Assembly (NCBI RefSeq): GCF_036178145.1
Contig: NZ_CP108067.1
Coordinates: 5,518,001-5,582,000 of the forward strand
Length of the DNA stretch: 64,000 bases
Direction: 5' to 3'
Source: Streptomyces sp. NBC_00273
GTDB lineage: Bacteria; Actinomycetota; Actinomycetes; Streptomycetales; Streptomycetaceae
Positions 41,479 to 49,748 of this stretch are shown here, piece after piece. The notes beneath the pieces are model-generated. The model ran no database searches. It was not told the origin of the DNA and was given only the letters and a program-made list of their open reading frames with translations. A program made the position numbers and the translations under genes. Every line of letters starts with the position of its first letter. Within the stretch, counting starts at the first letter, position 1.

Positions 41479-42069
41479 TCACACCGGGGCGTCGGTACGC
41501 AGGCGGGCGTGGAGGTGTTCGTCGTGCCAGCCGTCCGCGTGCAGGAGGGCGTCGCGCATGGTGCCCTCCAGGGGGAATCCGGCCTTCGTCGCGATGGCGC
41601 AGGAAGCCGGGTTCGCCACGGAGTGGGTGATCCGCATCCGGTGCAGGCCGAGGTCCTCGAACGCCCAGCGGCTGACGCGTTCCGTGGCCGCCACCATGGC
41701 CCCGCGGCCGCGCCCGGCGGGCAGCAGCCAGTACAGGATCTCGCCGCTGCCGCCCGCGAGGTCGAGGTCGCCGATGCCGATGAGCCCGACGGCCGGGCCG
41801 CCGGTGGCGGGGGCGACGGCCCAGATCGCGGCTTCCTCGTCCTGCCAGCGGGCGTGCCAGCGGGCGATCCGCTCCTCGGCCTCGGCGGGGCCGAGGAGGG
41901 CGGGCCGGTTCCAGTGCCGGATGTCCGGGTCGAGGCAGGACTCGACGAGCGCGGGGACGTCGTGGGCCGCCCAGGGGCGCAGCAGCAGTCCGCCCGACAA
42001 CTCGAACTCCGGCTGCGGCAGGGCGCGCATCCGGCCGGCGGGGACCACGGGAGGTATGGAATTGATCAT
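41479..42069 (-). CDS. GNAT acetyltransferase (RimJ/RimL type)
   Basis: A 196-residue GNAT of the RimJ/RimL type, which acetylate protein N-termini or small amines. FELSGGLLLRPWAAHDVPAL opens the family and WLLPAGRGRGAMVAATERV carries the acetyl-CoA loop; LHRMRITHSVANPASCAIA then AGFPLEGTMRDALLH completes it. It follows paralogue B of the FCxGC protein by 24 bp and ends the possible murP operon. Substrate unknown. Confidence 0.88.
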   Translation of the reverse strand: MINSIPPVVPAGRMRALPQPEFELSGGLLLRPWAAHDVPALVESCLDPDIRHWNRPALLGPAEAEERIARWHARWQDEEAAIWAVAPATGGPAVGLIGIGDLDLAGGSGEILYWLLPAGRGRGAMVAATERVSRWAFEDLGLHRMRITHSVANPASCAIATKAGFPLEGTMRDALLHADGWHDEHLHARLRTDAPV

Positions 42070-42093
42070 CTCCGCATCATGCCCGTGCCTGCA

Positions 42094-42486
42094 TTACGAC
42101 GGACCCGAGGCGCGCATGCGCATGCGCAGGAACTGCGCGTAGGGCGAGTCCGAGGCGAAGGTCTGGCGGTGCAGCCGCTCCGGGACCCGGGGGCCCCAGA
42201 GCCAGGCCGTGTCGCAGCCGTGGCAGAACGCCGCTTCGTACAGGGGCGGTCCGGCCGGGTCGGCGTACGCGCGGATGCCCCAGCCCGGGGCGAACCCGCA
42301 CAGGGTGAGGTCGGCGGCGGGGATCTTCCGTACGGCCGCGAGCGCCTCCGCGACGGCGGGACCCTCCCAGTGCCCGACGACGGGCCCGGTCATCGGGTCG
42401 CCGTGCCGCTCGGGACCGGCGGTGATGCGTACGACGTCGATGCGGGTCGTGGCGGCGACGGCTTCGGAGGGCAGCAGCATCCGCAC
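42094..42486 (-). CDS. Conserved hypothetical protein with FCHGC motif (paralogue B)
   Basis: A 130-residue paralogue of the protein at 34259. Shared pieces are VVRITA, HWEGPAVAEALAAVRKIP, CGFAPGWGIRAYADPAGPPL and EAAFCHGCDTAWLWGPRVP. GTG 42486 aligns with the ATG of paralogue A; ATG 42480 is two codons further on. It starts 10 bp after the murP stop, so it is probably cotranscribed with the MurNAc genes. Cysteines may bind metal. Function unknown. Confidence 0.72.
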   Translation of the reverse strand: MRMLLPSEAVAATTRIDVVRITAGPERHGDPMTGPVVGHWEGPAVAEALAAVRKIPAADLTLCGFAPGWGIRAYADPAGPPLYEAAFCHGCDTAWLWGPRVPERLHRQTFASDSPYAQFLRMRMRASGPS

Positions 42487-42496
42487 AGCATGCGGC

Positions 42497-44047
42497 CTAG
42501 GCGGGGACCCGTTCCTTCGGGGGCGTTCCGGCGGTGGCCGTGGTGGCGTTCGGGTCCTGGTCCGGGTCGGTGTCGAGGTCGGTCAGCATCTGGCGGGTGA
42601 AGCCGAAGAAGTAGGTGGCGGCGAAGCCCACCAGGTAGCCGACCAGTAGGCCGCCCGCGTAGATCGCGAGGGTGATGCCCGCGCTGGAGCGGCCGTCGAG
42701 CAGCGGGAACAGGGCCCAGCCCGAGGGGCCGATGGCGGTGGACCCGAAGGCGACGCCCAGTTGGTGGAAGAGGCCGACGAAGGCGCCGCCGGCCGCGCCG
42801 CCGATGCAGGCGGTGACGAAGGGGCGGCCCAGCGGCAGGGAGACGCCGTAGATCAGCGGTTCGCCGACGCCCAGGAGGCCGGCCGGGAGCGCGGACCTGA
42901 TGGTGGCGCGGATCGAGCCGTTGCGCGGGAGCCGGTAGTAGACGGCGATGGCCGCGCCGACCTGGCCCGCGCCCGCCATGGCGAGGATGGGCAGCAGGAC
43001 GGTGTAGCCGTCCTGCTCGATGAGGGTGGTGTGGATGGGGATCAGGGCCTGGTGCAGGCCGAGCATCACGAGGGGGAGGAAGAGGCCGCCCAGGACCAGG
43101 CCCGCGAAGGCGCCGCCGCTGGCGAGGAGCCAGTTCGCGAAGGTGCCGATGGCGGCGGAGGCTCCACCGGCGAGGTACATGAGGCCGAAGATGGTCACGA
43201 GGCCCGAGATCAGCACGGTGAGGGTGGGTGTGACGAGGACGTCCAGGGTCTCCGGTACCCACCTGCGGCACCACTTCTCCACGTACACGGCGAGGAGGGC
43301 GGCGGCGAGCGCGCCGAGGACGCCGCCCTGGCCGGGCTTGAGCTCCAGGCCGAAGGCGTCGATCTTCGCGACGCCCGGGAAGACGATGATCGCGGCGACC
43401 GCGCCGCCCAGGACCGGCGTACCGCCGAACTCCTTGGCCGTGTTGTAGCCGACGAAGACGGCGATCAGGGACATGAAGCCGGAGGCGATGGCGGCGAGGG
43501 CGGGCACGACGGCGGGCACCCAGCCGAGGTTCGTCAGCAGGCCGTTCAGGCCGGCGATGATGCCGCAGCCGATCAGTGCCGGGATCAGCGGGACGAAGAT
43601 GTTCGCGATCCGGCGCAGGAGGAGCTTGAAGGGCGTGGCGTTGCGGGCCTTCTGCGCCTCTTTCAGTGCCGCGCCCTGAGCGGCGAGGTCGTCCGCGGTG
43701 ATCGTGCGGGCGGAGGTCGCAGTCTCTGGGGAGGGGGAGGGGGAGGGGGAGGGGGAGGTCGGGGCGGTCGGGGTGGGGGCTGCCGAGCGGGCTTCCGCTA
43801 CGAGCGCCTCGAACTCCGGGGTCACGCGGGCGACGGTGCCCGGGCCCAGCACGATCTGGTAAGTGTCGTCCTCGACCACGCCGAGCACCGCGGGCAGGGC
43901 GCGCAGGGCCTCGTCCTGGACCAGCGAGCGGTCGCGCAGCGAAATGCGCAGGCGGGTCATGCAGTGCGCGATCGAGGTGATGTTGTCCGGGCCGCCGACC
44001 AGCGGAAGGATCGCGGCGGCGGTGGCGCGGTTCTTGTCAGTGGACAT
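42497..44047 (-). CDS. murP: PTS N-acetylmuramic acid transporter, EIIBC (MurP-like)
   Basis: A 516-residue PTS permease. The EIIB domain (residues 1-85) has phosphocysteine in SIAHCMTRLRISL (about residue 29). A linker of SPSPSPSP repeats (about 92-110) is followed by the EIIC membrane domain with FVPLIPALIGCGIIAGL and LLGVGEPLIYGVSLPLGRPF. No EIIA is fused, so a glucose-type EIIA (Crr) must donate phosphate. MurNAc is inferred from murQ directly upstream (28 bp) and murR beyond; GlcNAc or glucosides remain possible. Confidence 0.88.
   Translation of the reverse strand: MSTDKNRATAAAILPLVGGPDNITSIAHCMTRLRISLRDRSLVQDEALRALPAVLGVVEDDTYQIVLGPGTVARVTPEFEALVAEARSAAPTPTAPTSPSPSPSPSPETATSARTITADDLAAQGAALKEAQKARNATPFKLLLRRIANIFVPLIPALIGCGIIAGLNGLLTNLGWVPAVVPALAAIASGFMSLIAVFVGYNTAKEFGGTPVLGGAVAAIIVFPGVAKIDAFGLELKPGQGGVLGALAAALLAVYVEKWCRRWVPETLDVLVTPTLTVLISGLVTIFGLMYLAGGASAAIGTFANWLLASGGAFAGLVLGGLFLPLVMLGLHQALIPIHTTLIEQDGYTVLLPILAMAGAGQVGAAIAVYYRLPRNGSIRATIRSALPAGLLGVGEPLIYGVSLPLGRPFVTACIGGAAGGAFVGLFHQLGVAFGSTAIGPSGWALFPLLDGRSSAGITLAIYAGGLLVGYLVGFAATYFFGFTRQMLTDLDTDPDQDPNATTATAGTPPKERVPA
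43731..43764. repeat. GGGGGA microsatellite in the murP linker
   Basis: At least four consecutive GGGGGA-like hexamers on the plus strand, read as Ser-Pro repeats on the minus strand. A multiple-of-three unit means copy changes alter linker length only. Confidence 0.75.
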
Positions 44048-44075
44048 GTGGGATCGCCTTGGCTCGGGGGCGGGG

Positions 44076-45011
44076 TCAGCGGGTGCGGGCGGGGGCGAGT
44101 TCGAGGGCGGCGCGCAGGTGGCCCCGCGAGGAGGCGAGCAGCTCGGCGGCCGTGGGGCCGTCGACTCCGCCGAGGACGACGAGTACGGCGTTCTTCACCT
44201 CGCCGCCGGTGGCGGTCAGGGAGGCCTCGATCTCCGCGTCGGGTGCGCCGGTGGCCAGCGCCACGATGCGGCGGGCGCGGGCGCGCAGCTTCTCGTTCGA
44301 GGAGCGCATGTCGACCATCAGGTTCCCGTACGTCTTCCCGAGGCGGATCATCGTGATGGTCGAGATGAGGTTGAGGACGAGCTTCTGCGCGGTGCCGGCC
44401 TTCAGGCGGGTGGATCCGGTGAGGAGTTCGGGTCCGACGACGACCTCGATGCCGTGGTCGGCGGCGCCGGCGAGGGCGGATCCGGCGTTGCAGGAGAGCC
44501 CGACGGTGAGCGCGCCGCGGGTACGGGCGAACTCGACGGCGCCGATCGCGTACGGGGTGCGGCCGGAGGCGGAGATGCCGACGACGCTGTCGTGCGGCCC
44601 GATCTCCAGCGCGGCGAGGTCCTCGGCGGCCAGCTCCTTCGAGTCCTCGGCCCCCTCGACGGCCTTGACCATGGCGGACGGGCCGCCCGCGATCAGGCCG
44701 ACGACGTCGGCCGGGTCGGTGTTGAAGGTGGGCGGGCACTCGCTGGCGTCCAGGACGCCCATCCGGCCGGCCGTGCCGGCGCCCGCGTAGACCAGCCGCC
44801 CGCCCTGGGCCATCCGCTCGGCGATCGCGTCGACGGCGGCGGCGATCTGGGGGAGCTGCCCGGCGACGGCGGCCGGGACGGTGGCGTCCTCGGCGTTCAT
44901 GGTGCGGGCGATGTCGAGGGTGGACAGCCGGTCGATCTCGGCGAGGTCCTGGCGGAAGGCCTCGGTGGTGAGGGTGTCCAGCTGGGCGCGGAGTTCTTCG
45001 TACGCGGTCAT
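44076..45011 (-). CDS. murQ: N-acetylmuramic acid 6-phosphate etherase
   Basis: A 311-residue SIS-domain lyase that removes lactate from MurNAc-6-phosphate to give GlcNAc-6-phosphate. Signatures are LVYAGAGTAGRMGVLDASECPPTF (with the catalytic Glu in SEC), AVEGAEDSKELA, GISASGRTPYAIGA and YGNLMVDMRSSNEKL. The product feeds NagA at 16.4 kb. It is followed after 28 bp by murP, and separated from murR by 151 bp that include two dispersed repeats. Confidence 0.95.
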   Translation of the reverse strand: MTAYEELRAQLDTLTTEAFRQDLAEIDRLSTLDIARTMNAEDATVPAAVAGQLPQIAAAVDAIAERMAQGGRLVYAGAGTAGRMGVLDASECPPTFNTDPADVVGLIAGGPSAMVKAVEGAEDSKELAAEDLAALEIGPHDSVVGISASGRTPYAIGAVEFARTRGALTVGLSCNAGSALAGAADHGIEVVVGPELLTGSTRLKAGTAQKLVLNLISTITMIRLGKTYGNLMVDMRSSNEKLRARARRIVALATGAPDAEIEASLTATGGEVKNAVLVVLGGVDGPTAAELLASSRGHLRAALELAPARTR

Positions 45012-45085
45012 GTGGCGGCTCCCTGGCGGGTGCGGGTGCGGGTGCGGATGCGGGTGCGGGTGGTGTGCGGGCTGGGCTTCACGAT

Positions 45086-45182
45086 CGGGGCTCCGCCCCG
45101 GACCCCGCGCCTCAAACGCCGGCGGGGCTGGAAGAGCGGGGCTCCGCCCCGGGCCCCGCGCCTCAAGCGCCGGCGGGGCTGG
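45086..45182. repeat. Dispersed GC-rich repeat, two tandem copies inside the murR-murQ gap
   Basis: GGGGCTCCGCCCCGGACCCC-GCGCCTCAAACGCC-GGCGGGGCTGG at 45086-45132 and a second copy with CTCAAGCGCC at 45138-45182. They lie between genes of the same strand, so they may attenuate read-through from murR into murQ. Confidence 0.82.
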
Positions 45183-46131
45183 ATCTGCGGTGGGCTAGGG
45201 CTTCGTAGGAGGCGGCGAGGGCGGGGGCGGCGGTCTCGTAGGTCTGCTGGGCGACGCCGACGAAGAGGCAATCGACGACGAGCAGCTGGCTGGTCCTGCT
45301 GGACATGGCGGCCGGGCGCAGCTGGGTCTCGCGGGCGGCGGAGGTGGCCAGTACGAGGTCGGCGCAGTGGGTGACGGGGCTGTTCGGGCGGCCGGTGAGG
45401 GCGAGGGTGGTGGCACCGCGCTCGAAGGCGACGCGCAGCGGTTCGATCACGTCGCCGGTGGTGCCGGAGTGGGTGATCGCGACGGCGACGTCGCCGGGGC
45501 GGAGCTGGACGGCGCCCGTGACGGCCAGGTGGGGGTCGCTGTGGGCGTGGGCGAGGAGGCCGATGCGCAGCAGCTTCTGGGCGAGGTCCTGGCCGACGAG
45601 GGCGGAGGCGCCGACGCCGTAGATGTCGATGCGGCGGGCGGTGGCGAGCGCGGTGACGGCGGTGGCGAGCTGGGTGAGGTCGAGGGCGGCGGCGGTGTCG
45701 GTGAGGGTTTGCGCCTCCTCGTGGGCCAGCTTGGCGACGACGTCCGCGAGCGGGTCGTCGACGGCTATGTCGACGGTGACGGCGGGCGCGGCACCGGACT
45801 CCTGCTGGGCGGCGAGGGCGGCGAGCGCGAGGCGCAGGTCGCGGTAGCCGGGGTAGCCGAGGAGGCGGGCGGTGCGGACGACGGTGGCCTCGCTGGTGCC
45901 GGTGAGTTCGGCGAGGGCGGAGACGGTGAGCCGGGCGCACGCGGCGGGGTCGGCGGCGACGGCGTCGGCGACGGCCTGCACGGAGCGGGTCATGGAGGGG
46001 CCGAGGCTGCGGATCCGGGCCCGGAGGGCGTGGGGCGGGGGAGCCGGGACGGTGTTTTCGGCAGGGCCTGCGGCAGGGCGTCCGGCGGGGACGGGCGGGC
46101 GGCTGGCAGTTTCTTTCGCGTTCTGGCTCAC
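45163..46131 (-). CDS. murR: MurR/RpiR-family transcriptional regulator
   Basis: A 322-residue regulator. An N-terminal HTH_6 domain (residues about 35-110) with ARLTVSALAELTGTSEATVV and a C-terminal SIS sugar-phosphate domain (about 150-290) with IDIYGVGASALVGQDLAQKL and ITHSGTTGDVIEPLRVA. Such proteins sense amino-sugar phosphates, here probably MurNAc-6-P or GlcNAc-6-P, and repress the mur genes. A perfect CCTGAAA-N5-TTTCAGG palindrome overlaps the start, suggesting autoregulation. The GTG start 46131 has GGA directly before it, so translation may begin unusually. Confidence 0.9.
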   Translation of the reverse strand: MSQNAKETASRPPVPAGRPAAGPAENTVPAPPPHALRARIRSLGPSMTRSVQAVADAVAADPAACARLTVSALAELTGTSEATVVRTARLLGYPGYRDLRLALAALAAQQESGAAPAVTVDIAVDDPLADVVAKLAHEEAQTLTDTAAALDLTQLATAVTALATARRIDIYGVGASALVGQDLAQKLLRIGLLAHAHSDPHLAVTGAVQLRPGDVAVAITHSGTTGDVIEPLRVAFERGATTLALTGRPNSPVTHCADLVLATSAARETQLRPAAMSSRTSQLLVVDCLFVGVAQQTYETAAPALAASYEALAHRRSSPAGA

Positions 46132-46132
46132 T

Positions 46133-46151
46133 CCTGAAATTTATTTTCAGG
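46133..46151. promoter_or_regulatory. Candidate MurR operator
   Basis: CCTGAAA-TTTAT-TTTCAGG, a perfect 7-bp inverted repeat with a 5-bp AT-rich spacer, immediately upstream of murR. Its AT content is striking in this GC-rich region. Confidence 0.65.
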
Positions 46152-46231
46152 GCAAGGTCCGGTCAATACGCCATTGGGCCTGCGGAAAGAGGGCCTTCAT
46201 CGCCGGGCCCTCGCGGGTCCACAATGGGCGC

Positions 46232-46606
46232 ATGGACCACGCGACCCCCCTGGAGCAGGCGCTGCACGTCGCCCGCGCCCTTGTTCTCGCCGACCTCGCC
46301 GCCGGCGAGGTCGCCGATGCCGATGTCGTATCCCTCGTCGAGGACTCGGTCACGCACCGCCGGTGGTGGGTGGAGCAGTGGCCGGAGGGTGTCGACTACC
46401 TTGCCGGACTCGTCGCCCAGGACGTGAAGGACTCGCTGCTGGAGAAGTACGGACGATGGCCGCTGTGCCCGGTGTGCAACCACGGTGACCCGCACGCGCT
46501 GGACGTGGAACCGGAGCTGGGACCCGACCCGCACTGGGTGTGCTCGGAGGCGGGTGTGAAGGTGGCCGCGATCGGCGGCCTGGGCCCCGTCTTCGGCCGC
46601 CGGTGA
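46232..46606 (+). CDS. Hypothetical protein with C-terminal Cys motif
   Basis: A 124-residue protein. The N-terminal half is helical (LEQALHVARALVLADLAAGE and RRWWVEQWPEGVDYLAG), and the C-terminal part has CPVCNHGDPHALDVEPEL and WVCSEAG, possibly a small zinc ribbon. No domain was recognised. Start ATG 46232. The next gene begins 7 bp after its stop, so they form an operon, divergent from murR. Confidence 0.72.
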   Translation: MDHATPLEQALHVARALVLADLAAGEVADADVVSLVEDSVTHRRWWVEQWPEGVDYLAGLVAQDVKDSLLEKYGRWPLCPVCNHGDPHALDVEPELGPDPHWVCSEAGVKVAAIGGLGPVFGRR

Positions 46607-46613
46607 GCCGCAG

Positions 46614-46883
46614 GTGACCATCTACATCGACCCGCCGATCTGGCCGGGTCACGGCCGCATGTGGTCGCACCTGGTCAGCGACGTCTCGTACGAGGAGCTG
46701 CACGCCTTCGCGGCGGCCATCGGCTGCCCGCCGCGCGCCTTCGAGCGGGACCACTACGACGTGCCTTCGTACCGGTACGCGGACGCGGTCGGCGCCGGCG
46801 CGGTGGAGATCGGCAGCAAGGAACTCGTCCGCCGCCTCACCGCGGCCGGGCTGCGCCGCCCGAAGGGCCGACCGGCGGCTTAG
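46614..46883 (+). CDS. DUF4031 domain-containing protein
   Basis: An 89-residue protein matching the DUF4031 family: MTIYIDPPIWPGHGRMWSHL, SYEELHAFAAAIGCPPRAFE and DHYDVPSYRYADAV, with conserved His and Trp residues clustering as in a metal-dependent hydrolase-like fold. No function is established. GTG 46614 follows CAG with AGCCGCAG upstream. It is coupled to the preceding gene (7-bp gap). Confidence 0.88.
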   Translation: MTIYIDPPIWPGHGRMWSHLVSDVSYEELHAFAAAIGCPPRAFERDHYDVPSYRYADAVGAGAVEIGSKELVRRLTAAGLRRPKGRPAA

Positions 46884-47084
46884 GGGTCAGGGCCCGGTCC
46901 GGCCGGCCGGACCCGTCCCGGCGGTGGCCGCCATCCCAGCTCCTGCCACGCTTCTGCGTCGTCCCGGCGGTCCCTCCGCTCCACCCGCTCCAGGAGCTCC
47001 GGAACGCGATCGACGTCGAACCTGCAGTCGCGCATCTGTGTCCAGTCCACCACCTGCGCATTGAACCCCCAGTGCTCCCCGTGT
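46880..47084 (-). pseudogene. C-terminal fragment of an unidentified protein
   Basis: Directly after the serine hydrolase stop, the same frame reads RHGEHWGFNAQVVDWTQMRD, then CRFDVDRVPELLERVERRDR and a Pro-rich end, closing at a TAA that overlaps the convergent DUF4031 stop. The Trp-rich start looks like the end of a longer protein, cut off by the hydrolase gene. A 57-residue product from GTG 47053 is the alternative. Evidence for a real gene is weak. Confidence 0.4.
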
Positions 47085-47086
47085 CG

Positions 47087-48328
47087 CTACGAGCTCGGCT
47101 TCGGGGCCGGGCTCGGGGTCGAGGGGGCGGACGACTCCGGGACGGTGTGGGGCTGGGCCGCCGGCGGGAGCTCCCAGACGTGGTCCGGGGTCGCGATCTT
47201 GGTGACCGTGTTGGCGATGAGGGAGCTCAGGTTGCCGAACTTCCCGTCGACGTCGGAGTTCACCACGATCACCATGGTGGCGCGGGCCTGCGGGAGCCGG
47301 ACGGCGATGGTCTCGTAGCCGGGCAGCTCGCCGTTGTGGCCGATCCAGCCGTCGAGCTCGGCGATGCCGAGCCCGTAGCCGATGTCGGGGTGCCCGGTGG
47401 GCAGCATGCGCAGCCGCTGGGCCTGGGTGCCCGGTTCCAGCAGGCGGTCGCCGTCGGGGAGCTGCCCGGTGACCAGGGTCGGGACCCAGGAGTGCAGGTC
47501 GTCCATGGTGGAGATCGTCGCGCCGGCCGCCCAGGCCCAGGACGGGTTCCAGGTGGAGGCGTCGACGGTCGCGCCGTTCGGGGTGAAGTTCGTGTAGCCG
47601 TGCACGAACGGGGACGCGATCTCCGCACCGGTCGGCAGCGAGGTCGCGTCCAGGTCCGCCGGTTCGAAGACGTGCTGCTGAAGGTAGGTGTGCAGGGGCT
47701 GCCCGCTGACCTTCTCGACGAGCAGGCCGAGCACGACGGTATTGGTGTTGGAGTACTCCCAGCGCGTGCCCGGCGGGAAGTTGGCGGGGTGCCGGAAAGC
47801 GGTGTCCAGCAGCTCCTGCGGGGTCCAGGCGCGGTGCGGGTCGGCCTTGTAGGCGGCCAGCAGGCGCGGGTCCTCGGTGTAGTTGTAGAGGCCGCTGCGC
47901 ATGTCGGCGAGCTGCCGGACGGTGATCCTGTCCCCGCCGGGTACGCCGTCGAGGTACGTCGAGATCGGCGCGTCGAGCCGTACCTTCCCGTCGTCGACGA
48001 GCTGGAGGACGGCGGTGACGGTGAAGGTCTTGGTGACGCTGCCGATGCGCGTGTGCATGTCGGTCTTGATGGGGGTGCCGGTGGCCTTGTCGGAGGTGCC
48101 GAAGGCGCGCACGTAGGGGTCTTCGCCGTCGATCCACAGGCCGACGCCCACACCGGGGATGTCGGCCTTGCGCATGGCCGCGGTGATCGCGTCGTCGAGC
48201 TGCTCGGCGGTCGCCGGGTCGATGTCGACCCGACCCGGCGGGGCGGCCGCGGGGGCCTGGCCCGCGCACAGCGCGGTCAGCAGCAGGGAGGCGGCTGCCA
48301 GAACGGTGGGCGTGCGGTACCGGCCCAT
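47087..48328 (-). CDS. Secreted serine hydrolase (class C beta-lactamase/DD-peptidase fold)
   Basis: A 413-residue exported protein. Signal peptide about 1-30, catalytic motif S97-V-T-K100 (GSVTKTFTV), then Y-x-N in RWEYSNTN and HNG in WIGHNGELPGY as the third motif. This arrangement fits the class C beta-lactamase/penicillin-binding protein family, often annotated as D-Ala-D-Ala carboxypeptidase or esterase. Residues after about 395 form a Pro/Ser tail (PESSAPSTPSPAPKPSS). The physiological substrate is unknown. ATG 48328. Confidence 0.9.
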   Translation of the reverse strand: MGRYRTPTVLAAASLLLTALCAGQAPAAAPPGRVDIDPATAEQLDDAITAAMRKADIPGVGVGLWIDGEDPYVRAFGTSDKATGTPIKTDMHTRIGSVTKTFTVTAVLQLVDDGKVRLDAPISTYLDGVPGGDRITVRQLADMRSGLYNYTEDPRLLAAYKADPHRAWTPQELLDTAFRHPANFPPGTRWEYSNTNTVVLGLLVEKVSGQPLHTYLQQHVFEPADLDATSLPTGAEIASPFVHGYTNFTPNGATVDASTWNPSWAWAAGATISTMDDLHSWVPTLVTGQLPDGDRLLEPGTQAQRLRMLPTGHPDIGYGLGIAELDGWIGHNGELPGYETIAVRLPQARATMVIVVNSDVDGKFGNLSSLIANTVTKIATPDHVWELPPAAQPHTVPESSAPSTPSPAPKPSS

Positions 48329-48836
48329 GGAGGATCACCTCTGACGCACGTCCCCGAGCGGTCACCGGCTCCCCGAGCGGACCTTCCCATCGTAGGAACC
48401 CGCCTCCGGGGCGGCGACCGGGCCGGGGCGGTGACCGGGACCGGGACGGGGTTCGGTGTCAGCGCCCTGTCGGGCCGGGTCGGGCGGGGCCGTTTCCGTC
48501 CGCCGGCAGACCGTACGGGCCGAAGCCGCCCCGCCGCACCACCTGACCTGCGGACATCGCTCGCTCACCGGAGCCCGCCCGGTGGGACGCCGGTGGCAGG
48601 GACGATCCCAGAATTCAAGACACGAGAGGAAAAGCACCACACCAAACCCCACCCCTCCCGCCCCTGGCACACGCTCACTCGCTTGAGTGAAAGATGCCAA
48701 CTTGGCTGGCTTCGGGGAGGGTTGCCTGATCTACGCTCAGCGCGAGACACCACATCACCGCTGACATACGTCGGCCCTCGCAGGGACTGCAATCCCGGTG
48801 CGAGGGCCTGACCACCGAGGAAGCAGGACCTTCCCG
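48329..48836. other. Upstream region of HTH gene (divergent from serine hydrolase)
   Basis: A 508-bp gap. Near the HTH gene is a perfect palindrome TCACTC-GCTT-GAGTGA (48675-48690), then AAGATGCCAACTTGGCTGGC and an imperfect repeat CCTCGCAGGGAC...GTGCGAGGG (48777-48807). The 200 bp nearest the serine hydrolase are GC-rich promoter DNA. No credible small gene. Confidence 0.55.
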
Positions 48837-49748
48837 ATGGATACCCAGAACACTAGCGCGCGCCCGCACGCCCAGTCCCGGAACGACGGGGAAAACCACC
48901 CCTCCCGGCGAACCCGTGCGCACACCCGGTCCGGCGGTGTCATCCACGACAACGTCCGCCACACCACCCGCTTCACGGTGATCGGCAACCACCTCGCCCA
49001 GCACCCCGAGCTGTTGCTGCTGGCCATCGGCCTGGCCGTGCACATCCAGTCCCTTCCCGGTGGCGAGCTCGTCGACATCCGGACCCTGGCCGCCCGTTTC
49101 CCCGAGGGGAAGACCCGGATCGCCGGCGCCCTGCGCCAGCTGGAGGCCCACGGCTATCTGCGCCGCACGTGCGAACGCACCAGCAGCGGTCGCGTCGTCA
49201 CCCGCACGGTCTCCTGCAACCAGCCGGGCCGGTCCGGCGCCACGGACGCGCCGCAACCGGAGCCCCGGCGCCCCGCGCGCCGGGAGGGCGAGCCGCCGCG
49301 CCGTGCCCTGCCCGCGGTGCCGCAGCCCGCGTACCGTGCCCCTGACCTCCTCCGGTCCGCCATCGAGGTCCTCGCAGGCCTCCGCCGCGGGGATCCCCGT
49401 CTCCTGCTCTCCGTCGCTGACGTCGAGCACCTCGCCCCCGGAGTCGCGGCCTGGCTGGAGCGCGACCTGCCTCCGAGCGCCGTTCACCACGCCCTGACGG
49501 CCGACCTGCCGGCGGAGCCCCTGTACCGCCCGGCCGCCTTCCTGGCCCACCGCCTCGCGGCCCAGCTCCCGCCCGTGCCGCCGTTCCGCGCCCCGGCAGC
49601 GCCTCCGGCCGTCAGACACCCACTCCAGAACTGCGACCTCTGCGACCACGCCTTCCGCGGCCCGGAACGGGGAACCTGCCGGGCGTGCACGTCGAGAGCG
49701 GCCCGCCTTCCCGAAACCGCCGGCGCGAGACACCAGGTAAAGGCCTAG
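48837..49748 (+). CDS. Winged HTH domain protein with zinc-finger-like C-terminus
   Basis: A 303-residue protein. The region about 35-125 (HTTRFTVIGNHLAQHPELLL, LVDIRTLAARFPEGKTRIAG and ALRQLEAHGYLRRTCERT) is a winged-helix unit found in many Streptomyces paralogues. The middle is Pro/Arg-rich, and the C-terminus has CDLCDHAFRGPERGTCRAC, four Cys likely binding zinc. A DNA-binding role is predicted; targets unknown. Its stop TAG is part of the CTAG site (49745-49748) used by the adjacent transposable elements. Start ATG 48837. Confidence 0.8.
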   Translation: MDTQNTSARPHAQSRNDGENHPSRRTRAHTRSGGVIHDNVRHTTRFTVIGNHLAQHPELLLLAIGLAVHIQSLPGGELVDIRTLAARFPEGKTRIAGALRQLEAHGYLRRTCERTSSGRVVTRTVSCNQPGRSGATDAPQPEPRRPARREGEPPRRALPAVPQPAYRAPDLLRSAIEVLAGLRRGDPRLLLSVADVEHLAPGVAAWLERDLPPSAVHHALTADLPAEPLYRPAAFLAHRLAAQLPPVPPFRAPAAPPAVRHPLQNCDLCDHAFRGPERGTCRACTSRAARLPETAGARHQVKA

